Positions 27,240 through 36,106 of a stretch of 62,567 bases of DNA are shown piece by piece. This DNA comes from Chryseobacterium caseinilyticum (GTDB lineage: Bacteria; Bacteroidota; Bacteroidia; Flavobacteriales; Weeksellaceae). Every line of letters starts with the position of its first letter. The first letter of the stretch is position 1. Where the stretch lies: assembly GCF_014837145.1 (NCBI RefSeq), contig NZ_JACYFS010000010.1, forward strand, positions 1-62,567. The letters run 5' to 3'. Both the position numbers and the translations under genes were made by a program. The notes under the pieces are model-generated. The model saw nothing but the letters and a program-made list of their open reading frames with translations, did no database searches and was not told where the DNA came from.

Positions 27240-27692
27240 TTAATCTACGCTTTTTTCAAGATTCGTAAATTTACTGTATGATGATCTCAGCTTTGAAAGT
27301 TGCTCTGAAACTACTGATGTGCTTTGTGGGCAAAGAGTTCCGTCATTCAGTGCACTTTCGTAAGCTTCTATTGCGGCTTTTTCTCCAAACGCAACATTTT
27401 CAAGAGTAGATTCTGCGTTGTCACCTCCGAAAGAATTCTTAATGTCAATCCATGTTCTGTGAAGAGCTCCCGCTGTAGTTGAAGTATCATCCGGCTCCCC
27501 TCCTTTCTCTCTGATTAAAGAAATCAGATCAGACTTCATGGTCTGAGACTCGCTCACCATCTGGTCGTAGTCACTTCTTAAAGATGAATAGGTATCCCAT
27601 ACCTTATCCTCCACTTTGTCGAATCCTTTGATTCTGTCATTTGTAATGTTCAGTAAATCGTTTAGTGTTGACACTGTGTTAGTGTTTTCCAT
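27240..27692 (-). CDS. DUF2383/PA2169-family ferritin-like four-helix protein
   Basis: 150 residues, all helical. 'STLNDLLNITNDRIKGFDKV' is the family's first helix. 'ISLIREKGGEPDDTSTTAGALHRTWIDIK' and 'FGEKAAIEAYESALND' give the typical linker and third helix with the Glu that binds metal in ferritin-like folds. Members are linked to stress and stationary phase. It is divergent from the PAS histidine kinase across a palindrome-bearing spacer and ends in its own terminator. Its biochemical function is not established. Confidence 0.85.
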   Translation of the reverse strand: MENTNTVSTLNDLLNITNDRIKGFDKVEDKVWDTYSSLRSDYDQMVSESQTMKSDLISLIREKGGEPDDTSTTAGALHRTWIDIKNSFGGDNAESTLENVAFGEKAAIEAYESALNDGTLCPQSTSVVSEQLSKLRSSYSKFTNLEKSVD

Positions 27693-27737
27693 AATAAAAA
27701 TTATTTTGATTAGTGTACAACTGTATTTGCAATCACC

Positions 27738-27751
27738 ATACCATGTGGTAT
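27738..27751. promoter_or_regulatory. Inverted repeat between divergent genes
   Basis: ATACCA-TG-TGGTAT is a perfect 6-bp inverted repeat in the 124-bp spacer between the DUF2383 gene and the PAS kinase. It is a candidate operator. Confidence 0.4.
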
Positions 27752-27816
27752 TAATACAAATGGTAATTTTTCTTAATTATGAAAGATTAACATATCTTCG
27801 TATCAACAAGAATCAA

Positions 27817-30501
27817 ATGACATTTACAGATAAACAGCTCGTTAATAAAATCATCGATCATTCGCCTTTGGGCGTCTGCATTTTGAATGTGGAATCAGGT
27901 CTGATTGAAATCTATAATAAAAAATTTAGTCAGCTATACATCGCTGCAGCAGAAGCACATTCTGAGCAGCAGATCCTGAAAGTGCTCAACCGTGAATTTG
28001 AGGCAGATAAAATGGTCATTTCAAAAGTTGTAAGGGAGAAGAATTCTTTTAACGGAAAAGAGCTTAGTCTGATTTCCAATCGCAACAGTAAAAAAGATGA
28101 ACTGGTAATTTCGCCGCTTTATGCTCCGATCAATATGAATAATGACACCGTTACGCACGTAGCTGTATGGATGAATGAAAGTACTGAGGAAAATACTGTA
28201 ACGTCAGGTCCAGAACTTACGCTATCACAAAGTGAACCTATTGCCAATCTGCTGAGTGAAATTCCATCGGGCACGGCAATTTTATCAGGTGAAAATTTTG
28301 TATTTGAACTTGTGAATCCAACCTACCAAAATCTGGTATCAGGGAGAGAACTGACAGGCAAACCTTTTTTGGAAGCTCTACCTGAATTTCTGGGTTCAGA
28401 GCTGGAAAAATCAATCAGAAGGGTGTATACAGAAGGAGTGTCATTAAATTTTACTGATGACTTAGTTCCGCTTTTAAATACTGACACCGGTGAACCTGAA
28501 GACCGCTATTTTAACTACCGCCTTATTCCCAGAACCAATCATGAAGGTTCAGTTGACGGTGTTTTACTTTTCACCTCTGAAGTGACCCATGAAATAGACA
28601 ATAAGGTTAATTTGGAGAGGACAAGCAATAATCTGAATCTGATCATCAACATGCTCCCTGCTTCTGTTGTGATAATACGCTATGATAATCTTATCGTAGA
28701 AATGATCAACGACGCCAATTTATCCTACTGGAAAAAAACAAGGGACGAAGTGGTTGGTAAGCCCTTTCTGGAAATTTTACCGGACCTGGCTGATCAGCCC
28801 TTTGCAGGTCAGCTGAGAAGAGTGATGCAAACCGGTGAGATTATAGACGTCAAAGAAAGTCCTGTTTTGTTTACTGAACCCGACGGAACAATAAGAGAAA
28901 CTTTTGTTGACTATACTTATCAGCCTTTAACAGGATTGGACGGAAAGCGTGATGGTGTATTGGTGATGTCCTTTGAAATTACAGACAGAGTACTTGCCCA
29001 AAGACAGCTGGAACAATATGCAGATCAACTTTCAATTGCCAATGATCAGCTGTCGGTTCTGTTGAATCAACTTTCGAAAAGTGAATCAAGATTTAAATAC
29101 GTATTTGAAAAAGCTCCGGTCGCCATAGGTCTTCTTCGCGGTAAAGAGTTTATAGTAGAATCAGCGAATAGGAAAATACTTGAGGTCTGGGGAAAGACGG
29201 ATGCTATCGTAGGCAGCAGGCTGGCCGATGCCCTTCCTGAAATTCAGGATCAGCCATTTTTAGGTTTTCTGGACGATGTATATTCTACCGGAAAACCATT
29301 TTACGCCAACGGAATCAGTGCAATGCTGAAACATGACGGTGAACTCAAGGAAATCTTTTTTAATGTTGTCTACCAGCCCATATCGGATACTGATGGGAAT
29401 ATTGCCGATATTCTGGTAGTGGCTACAGATGTCACAGAACAGGTAAATGCACGTAAGGCAGTTGAATCAAGTGCGAAATATTTTAAAATGCTGGCAGACC
29501 TGGTACCTGTAAAGATATCCAATGCATTACCTTCCGGAGAAGTGACTTTTTTCAACAGAACCTGGCTTGAGTTTGCGGGGATGAATTTTGAAGACTTACG
29601 GGATTTCGGATATCATGAAATGATGCATCCTGATGAAATTCAGAATTTCCGGAAAGGATTGGCAGAAGCAGCATCTGAATGCAGACCACATGTTTCAGAA
29701 CTCCGTTTTAAGAATACTGAAGGAAAGTACATCTGGCATCTGAATATTGCATCCCCTGTACTTGATGAGGATGGCAATATTACCATGTGGGTTGGTTCCA
29801 CCACAGACATTCAGTCACTGAAAGAAGAAGAACAGCGTAAAAATGATTTTATAAGCATGGTTTCACATGAACTTAAAACTCCCCTTACATCTATCAACGT
29901 ATACCTGCAGATGCTGTTGCGGAAAGCAGAAAATACTGAGGATCAGTTTTTGAAAAAAGCATACATTCAGAGCCTTAAACAGGTCAGGAATATGACTGAT
30001 ATGATCAATGGCTTCCTGAATGTTTCAAGACTCGAGTCAGGCAAATTACATATTGATAAAGCTGAATTTGATCTTTCTGAACTTGTAGAAGAGATTAAGA
30101 CAGACTACAAATTCCAGTACTCGTCCCATACTGTTATTTTTTCTGCAAATCATTCAGTGACAGTAGATGCAGACAGGCTTAAGCTGATACAGGTTCTCAA
30201 TAATCTGGTTGGTAATGCAGTAAAATATTCTGCGACCGGAACCACAATTACTATTTCTTTTGCGCAATATGGTCATCGCTTAAGAGTAAGTGTTAAAGAC
30301 GAGGGGATGGGCATTAAAACTGAAAATCTTAATAAACTTTTTGAAAGATTTTATAGAGTTGAGCAGGAAAGTATTATCGGTGGATTTGGTATTGGTCTAT
30401 ATCTCAGCGCTGAAATTATCGAAGCTCACGATGGTAAAATCTGGGTAGAAAGTGAATTTGGTAAAGGTTCAACTTTTTACTTCGAAGTACCGTTATCATA
30501 A
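27817..30501 (+). CDS. Cytoplasmic multi-PAS sensor histidine kinase
   Basis: 894 residues from the ATG at 27817. The frame stays open back to 27616, but that part overlaps the divergent gene and reads as non-protein. About five PAS domains are arranged from residues ~8 to ~660, with repeated 'GKPFLEaLP' and 'GVLxxxxEVT' PAC-type endings and a short coiled coil at about 390-430. The HisKA box SMVSHELKTPLTS has phosphoacceptor His684. The ATPase domain has NNLVGNAVKYS, DEGMGI and GGFGIGLYLS. There are no membrane segments. A partner response regulator is not adjacent. Ligands of the PAS domains are unknown. Confidence 0.9.
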   Translation: MTFTDKQLVNKIIDHSPLGVCILNVESGLIEIYNKKFSQLYIAAAEAHSEQQILKVLNREFEADKMVISKVVREKNSFNGKELSLISNRNSKKDELVISPLYAPINMNNDTVTHVAVWMNESTEENTVTSGPELTLSQSEPIANLLSEIPSGTAILSGENFVFELVNPTYQNLVSGRELTGKPFLEALPEFLGSELEKSIRRVYTEGVSLNFTDDLVPLLNTDTGEPEDRYFNYRLIPRTNHEGSVDGVLLFTSEVTHEIDNKVNLERTSNNLNLIINMLPASVVIIRYDNLIVEMINDANLSYWKKTRDEVVGKPFLEILPDLADQPFAGQLRRVMQTGEIIDVKESPVLFTEPDGTIRETFVDYTYQPLTGLDGKRDGVLVMSFEITDRVLAQRQLEQYADQLSIANDQLSVLLNQLSKSESRFKYVFEKAPVAIGLLRGKEFIVESANRKILEVWGKTDAIVGSRLADALPEIQDQPFLGFLDDVYSTGKPFYANGISAMLKHDGELKEIFFNVVYQPISDTDGNIADILVVATDVTEQVNARKAVESSAKYFKMLADLVPVKISNALPSGEVTFFNRTWLEFAGMNFEDLRDFGYHEMMHPDEIQNFRKGLAEAASECRPHVSELRFKNTEGKYIWHLNIASPVLDEDGNITMWVGSTTDIQSLKEEEQRKNDFISMVSHELKTPLTSINVYLQMLLRKAENTEDQFLKKAYIQSLKQVRNMTDMINGFLNVSRLESGKLHIDKAEFDLSELVEEIKTDYKFQYSSHTVIFSANHSVTVDADRLKLIQVLNNLVGNAVKYSATGTTITISFAQYGHRLRVSVKDEGMGIKTENLNKLFERFYRVEQESIIGGFGIGLYLSAEIIEAHDGKIWVESEFGKGSTFYFEVPLS

Positions 30502-30633
30502 ATCACGAAATTACCTGTTGTAATAATCCTCATAAAAACCTCCATAGGTTACCAATTTTCTAAATTATCTGGAAAATTGCTATAAAATCATAAAAGTAAA
30601 TTGTGAAAAAAAATTATATTTGGTGAAAAAAAA

Positions 30634-30891
30634 ATGAAGTTAAATTTACTACTGTGTCCTCGGGATTCGAGAACACCAGCCATTCATCACATAGTTGAGG
30701 CAGGCACAAATTTACAGATTGGCGACACATTTGAGTACGGAACATATTATTACAGCCAACTTGACAAAGACACACAAAAATCATTTATCTATGGTGACCT
30801 TGAAAAAGGTATATACCGGGTAATTGATGTTAAAAAACATGATGATGTCGATGATGATAATTTCACAGATATTATATTACAGCTTATATAA
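30634..30891 (+). CDS. Hypothetical 85-residue protein (has a decayed paralogue at 38.5 kb)
   Basis: 85 residues: MKLNLLLCPRDSRTPAIHHI, then an EYGTYYYSQLDKD motif and an acidic end (KKHDDVDDDNF). No known family was recognised. That it is a real gene is supported by a degenerate homologue on the minus strand at 38461-38701, which conserves the start, MxLNLLLC, the FEYGxYY motif and GDLExGI. The A-rich sequence before the ATG is conserved between the two copies. It follows the PAS kinase by 132 bp and is closed by a terminator. The function is unknown; the small alpha/beta composition suggests a cytoplasmic protein. Confidence 0.75.
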   Translation: MKLNLLLCPRDSRTPAIHHIVEAGTNLQIGDTFEYGTYYYSQLDKDTQKSFIYGDLEKGIYRVIDVKKHDDVDDDNFTDIILQLI

Positions 30892-30912
30892 CGGTAAAGA
30901 CACTCAATTAAC

Positions 30913-30943
30913 TGCCCCAAAAAGTTTGATACTTTTTAGGGCA
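30913..30943 (+). terminator. Rho-independent terminator
   Basis: TGCCCcaAAAAGT and ACTTTTTaGGGCA form an imperfect stem around TTGAT, followed by TTTTATTT. It lies just after the 85-residue gene. Confidence 0.75.
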
Positions 30944-31030
30944 TTTTATTTATCGGAATATCACAATACAGTTAGTATTTAATAGTAATTATGTACAAAA
31001 AATTATCGGAGGTTGTTGTTCTATAGGTAA

Positions 31031-31804
31031 CTAACTTTGTTTATCCAGCCATGCTGACATATATTCACGATTCAATCTTGCTATATTGTCAAGTGAAATA
31101 TGCTTTGGGCATTCCACTTCGCATGCACCAATTACAGAACAATTTCCAAATCCTTCATCATCCATCGCTTTAACCATATTCAACACTCTGCGTTTAGCCT
31201 CTACTCTTCCCTGCGGCAGCAATGCAAGGTGAGAAACTTTAGCACCAATAAAAAGCATAGCAGCTCCGTTGGGACAACAGGCAACACAAGCACCGCAACT
31301 GATACATGCTGCAGCATCCATTGCTTTATCTGCATCTTCCTTATCAACCAGAATAGAGTTAGCATCCAAAGTATTTCCGGAAGTATTAACTGAAATAAAA
31401 CCTCCCGCGGCCATAATTCTATCAAATGAGCTACGGTCAACGATCAAATCCTTAATAACAGGAAAGGCTGTACTTCGAAACGGTTCTATCACAATTGTCT
31501 GCCCGTCGTGAAACATCCTCATGTGAAGCTGGCATGTTGCCACACCGGTATCAGGCCCATGAGTTCTACCATTGATATAAAGCGAACACATTCCGCAAAT
31601 ACCTTCCCGACAATCGTGGTCGAAGGCAATGGGTTCTTGATTTTGATCAATCAAATTTGCGTTCAGCATGTCGAGCATTTCAAGAAAAGAAGAATCTGTT
31701 GAAACGTCGGATAATTTGTAAATCTCAAACTGTCCTTTAGAATGGCTATTCTTCTGTCTCCAAATTTTTAGTTTTAAAGTCAAATTCTGTTTAGTATTTA
31801 TCAT
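31031..31804 (-). CDS. sdhB: Succinate dehydrogenase/fumarate reductase iron-sulfur subunit (orphan)
   Basis: 257 residues. [2Fe-2S] ligands: CREGICGMC (Cys65, Cys70, Cys73) and Cys91 (TCQLH). [4Fe-4S]/[3Fe-4S] ligands: CISCGACVACCPNG (about 172-186) and CSVIGACEVECPKHI (about 222-236). In the complex it passes electrons from the flavoprotein subunit to quinone. The usual sdhC (cytochrome b) and sdhA genes are absent here: the flanks are the 85-residue gene and a catalase gene. It is therefore likely a second copy, working with subunits encoded elsewhere or with another oxidoreductase. The start ATG at 31804 gives the expected length. Confidence 0.9.
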   Translation of the reverse strand: MINTKQNLTLKLKIWRQKNSHSKGQFEIYKLSDVSTDSSFLEMLDMLNANLIDQNQEPIAFDHDCREGICGMCSLYINGRTHGPDTGVATCQLHMRMFHDGQTIVIEPFRSTAFPVIKDLIVDRSSFDRIMAAGGFISVNTSGNTLDANSILVDKEDADKAMDAAACISCGACVACCPNGAAMLFIGAKVSHLALLPQGRVEAKRRVLNMVKAMDDEGFGNCSVIGACEVECPKHISLDNIARLNREYMSAWLDKQS

Positions 31805-32220
31805 AGTAAAGTTGTAATTGGTTATACTTATAAAGTTTTTTATAAAGCTACAACTCCAGAAGACGCCTATATATGAGGATAATCATATGTGAGCACATGA
31901 ACTCAAAAAGAAATTATGAAATTAGGTATTGTAAAAAACGGCATTGAAAACTGAAATATAATTGCGCTCGAAGTTACTCAACTTAAAATCCCCAATCTTA
32001 AAAATGTTTTGTTCACTAAGTAAATTTTGCATTCATTTTAGTAACACCAGAACGCGTACAAAACGAATAAAAATAATTAAATTTTCCATACACTTTTTTA
32101 TCAGAAAAACTTATGATTTAGATTGCAAAATGGGTAATAATCAATAAGTTAAAGTCCTGATAATTAAGGGTTAATGGCACGGTCTTAGATGACTGAAGAC
32201 TACATCCAAAAAATTTAATT
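31805..32220. other. Intergenic region between sdhB and the catalase gene
   Basis: A 416-bp divergent spacer that must contain both promoters. No clear TAnnTTTG pair or operator palindrome was recognised, and no credible ORF. Confidence 0.4.
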
Positions 32221-33201
32221 ATGTTTTATCACTCACAAAATCTAATCAGTCCAATTGTTTCTGATGAACCGGATCCATCTGCGGCTAATGCCCTGCAAGA
32301 AGGATTAGGAGGCCAATTTGGCGAAATGCGTACAATGATGCAGTTTCTCTTTCAGAGTTTCAATTTCCGTGGAAAGGCTACTCCTTACATGGATTTGATT
32401 CAGGGAGTAGGAATTGAGGAAATTTCGCATGTAGAACTTATTACCAAAACGATCTCACAATTATTAGATGGTTCGTCAAGGTATCAGGGAGATAAATATG
32501 AAGCTCCCAGTAAAGGAGGTGGAATTGCTCTTGAGATGGCAAAGGAACAACAGAATCCTCACCATTATATTGTAGGTGCTCAGGCCGCATTACCTGTAGA
32601 TGCTGCCGGAAATCCCTGGAGTGGAAGTTACGTGCACAATCATGGAAATCTGGTTCTGGACTTAATGGACAATCTGGTTGTAGAGGCGACAGGAAGAATT
32701 CAGAAATGCAGGATCTATCAGATGAGCAGCAATAAAACCTTGCGTGCTACTGTTGCTTTTCTTATTGTTCGTGATGAAGCTCACCAAGCGGCTTTTGCCA
32801 AAGCTCTGGAAACACTTGGAGTTGATTGGGGCAAAGTGCTTCCGGTACCTAAATTTGATTCTTCTCAGTTTCCAGAGGTAAAAAGATTACTGGATTTAGG
32901 TCTGCACAGAGAACAGTATACATTCCGTATGGATGGATCTTTAATGGAGCAGATTTTCAGCGGCCCTTCTCCATTCAATGATGGAACGGAACTTACGACA
33001 TTAAAAGAACCTCGGGAATCTTATCCAATCCCTCAGGCACCTGAACGTCCTGAAGAATTTGCACCGGGTCTTGATGAAGAGATGCAGGCATTAGCTGATG
33101 CCTTCACTGAATTTAAAGAATCCGGAGGAAAAATTAAAAAGAATGTTGCCATAAAAGGGAACAGTAAATCTGCTGAAACAAAGGCCGGTAAAAAGAAATA
33201 G
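32221..33201 (+). CDS. Manganese catalase
   Basis: 326 residues. It is a non-haem di-manganese catalase that converts hydrogen peroxide to water and oxygen. Metal ligands are visible in QFGEMRTMMQF (Glu35) and GIEEISHVELI (Glu66, His70). A second pair lies further on in 'DLMDNLVVEATGRIQKCRIY' and 'VRDEAHQAAFAKALE'. The C-terminal ~30 residues are lysine-rich (KESGGKIKKNVAIKGN...KKK), typical of the Bacteroidota enzymes. It is monocistronic with its own terminator. It sits near other stress genes (ferritin-like DUF2383 protein, PAS kinase), suggesting oxidative or stationary-phase expression. Confidence 0.92.
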   Translation: MFYHSQNLISPIVSDEPDPSAANALQEGLGGQFGEMRTMMQFLFQSFNFRGKATPYMDLIQGVGIEEISHVELITKTISQLLDGSSRYQGDKYEAPSKGGGIALEMAKEQQNPHHYIVGAQAALPVDAAGNPWSGSYVHNHGNLVLDLMDNLVVEATGRIQKCRIYQMSSNKTLRATVAFLIVRDEAHQAAFAKALETLGVDWGKVLPVPKFDSSQFPEVKRLLDLGLHREQYTFRMDGSLMEQIFSGPSPFNDGTELTTLKEPRESYPIPQAPERPEEFAPGLDEEMQALADAFTEFKESGGKIKKNVAIKGNSKSAETKAGKKK

Positions 33202-33258
33202 CGATGATTAAAATTTAGAATTGGTTTCAACCTTCTGAAATTTAATATTGTTAAAAAG

Positions 33259-33286
33259 TACTCACAAATTAAATATTTTGTGGGTA
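33259..33286 (+). terminator. Terminator of the catalase gene
   Basis: TACTCACAAA and TTTGTGGGTA pair with one G-U around an AT-rich loop and are followed by TTTTTT. Confidence 0.75.
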
Positions 33287-33488
33287 TTTTTTCGCCCTGT
33301 TGTTGCCATCAATCTATTTTTAAAGCGTAATCAAAACAACCTGCAAAGTCAGTGGTTTTAGCAGGTTAGCTTCATTTCTGTTTTAAGTTAATTATTACTT
33401 CCTCTATGTCGGTTAGCATTTTTTTGAACATCGTTGTTGCAAATCAACGTTCATTTTTAAAGAATTGATGATATCAGATTCATGCAAA
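33287..33488. other. Spacer between convergent terminators
   Basis: No gene or element recognised between the catalase terminator and the cupin-operon terminator. Confidence 0.4.
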
Positions 33489-33522
33489 AAAAAGAGATTC
33501 ACTGGTTGGTAAATCTCTTTTT
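33489..33522 (-). terminator. Terminator of the porin-Dabb-cupin operon
   Basis: AAAAAGAGATT and AATCTCTTTTT flank a 12-base loop. Read on the minus strand it ends in a run of T. It lies 75 bp past the cupin stop. Confidence 0.75.
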
Positions 33523-33596
33523 ATCGTAGAATCAGGAGTAAGCTTCAATGTTACTCTGAATATATGCGATTGATTACAGTTCATTGAAATCGATTA

Positions 33597-34085
33597 TTAA
33601 TCATGGTCTTTATCAGACACAAAATAATCATCTGCGTTTTCTGCAAGTGGAATGTACAGTCTTTCCCACGATTTGCTTCTGATCATATTCCAGCTGTGAC
33701 CTTTTCCTTTCAGGTCTTCCGCTAAAAGTATCGTTCCTGGTTTGATAATAAAAGTAGAACCGTCTGTCACTTTAAATCTTATGTTTCCTTTCAAAGTGAT
33801 TACATATTGTCTTCTGGGAGCTGGATGTGCATTCTTTTCCCATTCCTCTGTTTTATTGCTCATCCAGAATGTTGTGGTGTTCAGATGTTTCAATGTAGGT
33901 ATCCTTCCTCTTTCAAAAGTACATGAACCGTCAGGATTATTCAGCAGTCTAACTGCGGGAATATATTCTTTCGATTCCTCTTTATTGACTTTGATGCTGA
34001 GGTTTTTGTTTTCTTTGTCCTGTGCTTTCATAACGAATGAGCTTAATGCCAAAACGAGGCAAATTCCTTTGATAAAATTTTTCAT
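33597..34085 (-). CDS. Secreted cupin-domain protein
   Basis: 162 residues. A signal peptide (about 1-21, ending VMKAQ) is followed by a cupin-like beta-barrel: 'HPAPRRQYVITLKGNIRFKV' (first motif region) and 'IKPGTILLAEDLKGKGHSW' (second motif, His at the end). It is probably a periplasmic small-molecule binding protein or enzyme. It lies 17 bp after the Dabb gene and is the third gene of the porin operon. The metal site is only partly recognisable, so catalytic activity is uncertain. Confidence 0.75.
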   Translation of the reverse strand: MKNFIKGICLVLALSSFVMKAQDKENKNLSIKVNKEESKEYIPAVRLLNNPDGSCTFERGRIPTLKHLNTTTFWMSNKTEEWEKNAHPAPRRQYVITLKGNIRFKVTDGSTFIIKPGTILLAEDLKGKGHSWNMIRSKSWERLYIPLAENADDYFVSDKDHD

Positions 34086-34102
34086 TTTAAATATAATCTT
34101 TA

Positions 34103-34522
34103 TTAATTGTAAACGGTGTCATACACCAACATTTTTTCGAAAAAGGGTTTGTATTTTTTAACCAAAGCCAAATGCTCGGGAAGTTGTCCGTAGGCTTCCA
34201 GTTCTTCAAGACTGTCAAATTCCATAGCAGCGTTATAAGAATACGTGCTGTCTAAAACGTTTCGCGGGCTTGTTCCTGCGGGTTTTCCGTATCGCAGATT
34301 TTTTTGGTAAGGGAGTTTTTTAAGACCTTCAAAGAAATTTTCAAAGTCTTTGATTTCTGTTGCAGAAAGATCCTTTCTGAGCCAGAAGAATAAATTGTGA
34401 GCGTACACTTTTTTATTTTTTTTAGGATTAAGCATTGGTAAAACTGATGCGAACATGTTTCCCGAAACCAGCAGCAAAGCCGAAGCCTGCACTGACCGGA
34501 ATAAAAATTTTCTTCTTTCCAT
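34103..34522 (-). CDS. Exported Dabb (stress-responsive A/B barrel) protein
   Basis: 139 residues. The N-terminus (MERRKFLFRSVQASALLLVS) is a Tat-like or Sec signal peptide with a paired Arg. The remainder fits the Dabb fold: HNLFFWLRKDLSATEIKDFE, a YSYNAAMEFDSLEELEAY segment, and 'HLALVKKYKPFFEKMLVYD'. Dabb proteins form ferredoxin-like dimers and include enzymes and stress proteins. It lies 11 bp after the porin gene and 17 bp before the cupin gene, in one operon. The joint substrate is unknown. Confidence 0.8.
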   Translation of the reverse strand: MERRKFLFRSVQASALLLVSGNMFASVLPMLNPKKNKKVYAHNLFFWLRKDLSATEIKDFENFFEGLKKLPYQKNLRYGKPAGTSPRNVLDSTYSYNAAMEFDSLEELEAYGQLPEHLALVKKYKPFFEKMLVYDTVYN

Positions 34523-34533
34523 TATCTTATTAT

Positions 34534-35862
34534 TTAATTAAAATCGATTCTGTATTTTAATACAAACTGCCATTGTCTGTCAGATACCACTGCACTGGTG
34601 CTGGGATCTCCTGTAAAAACCGGTCTGTTTTGAGCATCAAAGGTTAATCGGGAAGACATTCCGTTCATCAGCAGAGAAATTCCGGCATCGTAGATAACCG
34701 CGTTGTCGTGAAGGCCTTTCAAATCAGACAACTGCATTCCGACGGCGGGCTGAAGCTGTAGATTTTTCTTATCATTGTTGAGATACGGAAGTGTTCCGCC
34801 CAACTGAATATAATAAGTATTTCCGGTTCCGATCACTGGCATTGCATTTCCGGCACCATTTAAACTTGTCTGGGTAACATCCACTGAAGTTGCAGGATTA
34901 TTGGTTCCGACATAACGAATGTAATTAGGTCCGTAATCGTTATGCATTGCCATTCCGTAAGCACTCACCGAAGTTCCTTTTTCTTTATTCAGTGGAGCGT
35001 CATAAAATAAGTCGATTGCAAAACTTTTCATGTCGTCATTGACAGTATTCTTATTGATATCCTGGTGCCACATTGCATCATGAATGTAATCGAAACCAGC
35101 TCCCACACTCAGTATATTCTTCTTTCCAACGTAGGTTCCTGAGTTAAAAGGGGTCGAAATATTTTCTGTATCTAAAAACGCATATCTGAAATATCCTGAG
35201 AAGTCTTTATTTGGAGAATTTTTGCTGAAAGAGGCTACATTGACCTTTGGATCAGACGTAGACATCGTGTAAGGATCTGCAACGACCAAACGGTAATCAA
35301 ATTTTCCTAACTGTCCCTTGATATATGCTCCCAGTTCTCTCACTGTGTAGTCAGTTGCACCCGCATTCGATGTTGCGTACGAAGGTAGATCATACAGTAA
35401 AGTATTTAAAGGCCCCGTGGTGAATCTAGACAAACCTCTCCATGTTGATCGTCCAGCACCAAACTGTATTTTATCATTCAATGAAAATTCTGCGTAAGCA
35501 TCCAACAAATCGAAATAATTGCTGCCTTTCGCATTGACATTAACATTGGTTGTTCCGCCTTGTAACACAAACATCAGTTTTTCAGTCGGTTTGTAGGTCA
35601 TTTTAACACGAACTCTTCGCAAAGACAAATCTGAAACATCTGACTTCGCTTCATTGTTAATTAGACTTCCGGGATTCAGCTGGGTATATCTTGCCCATAA
35701 TTCAGCGTAACCGCTTAAGGAAATTGATCTTGTGTGCTCATCATTCAGATAATGAGTAAGTGAGGGATTATTAAAATCGTTCTTTTTCTGAGCTTCTACT
35801 TTGGAAAAAACATTGATTGCAGAAACTAAAATGACTGCGACTTTAAAATATTTTCTGTTCAT
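34534..35862 (-). CDS. Outer-membrane porin (phosphate-selective porin O/P-like)
   Basis: 442 residues. A signal peptide (about 1-25, ending KVEAQ) precedes a beta-barrel with alternating hydrophobic strands: ISLSGYAELWARYTQ, SLRRVRVKMTYKPTEKLMFV, LLDAYAEFSLNDKIQFGAG. It closes with FVLKYRIDFN, ending in an aromatic-x-Asn typical of barrel proteins. 'GRSTWRGLSRFTTGPLNT' resembles the constriction loop of OprO/P-like porins. It is first gene of a three-gene operon with Dabb and cupin genes. It is divergent from the two-component system, which may control it. Confidence 0.8.
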   Translation of the reverse strand: MNRKYFKVAVILVSAINVFSKVEAQKKNDFNNPSLTHYLNDEHTRSISLSGYAELWARYTQLNPGSLINNEAKSDVSDLSLRRVRVKMTYKPTEKLMFVLQGGTTNVNVNAKGSNYFDLLDAYAEFSLNDKIQFGAGRSTWRGLSRFTTGPLNTLLYDLPSYATSNAGATDYTVRELGAYIKGQLGKFDYRLVVADPYTMSTSDPKVNVASFSKNSPNKDFSGYFRYAFLDTENISTPFNSGTYVGKKNILSVGAGFDYIHDAMWHQDINKNTVNDDMKSFAIDLFYDAPLNKEKGTSVSAYGMAMHNDYGPNYIRYVGTNNPATSVDVTQTSLNGAGNAMPVIGTGNTYYIQLGGTLPYLNNDKKNLQLQPAVGMQLSDLKGLHDNAVIYDAGISLLMNGMSSRLTFDAQNRPVFTGDPSTSAVVSDRQWQFVLKYRIDFN

Positions 35863-35904
35863 AATATTGATTCTAAACTATTCTGTTGGTTGATTTCAAC
35901 GGGA

Positions 35905-35912
35905 CAAAATTA
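35905..35912 (-). promoter_or_regulatory. TAnnTTTG box of the porin operon
   Basis: On the minus strand TAATTTTG matches the -7 consensus, about 43 bases before the porin ATG. No convincing -33 TTTG was seen. Confidence 0.45.
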
Positions 35913-36009
35913 GTTTCGGAAAACGGGGAACATCGTTAGAAAACTATTAGAAAATCTTTAGAAATTTATTAAAAAAATGAATCATTAATCTTAAAATCAA
36001 AATATACAA

Positions 36010-36017
36010 TACCTTTG
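36010..36017 (+). promoter_or_regulatory. TAnnTTTG box of the two-component operon
   Basis: TACCTTTG matches the -7 consensus, 89 bases before the response-regulator ATG. Together with 35905-35912 it marks back-to-back promoters. Confidence 0.45.
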
Positions 36018-36106
36018 TAGAGGCTTAGAAGAACAGTTAAATTTAAATACACTGAATTGTCTTTATGACTATAAGATTTTGCTTTAATTTCTAAATATTT
36101 CTCTGC

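Noticed and set aside
27616..27816. Upstream extension of the PAS kinase frame
   Set aside because: It overlaps the start of the divergent DUF2383 gene and reads as non-protein; the ATG at 27817 starts the first PAS domain.
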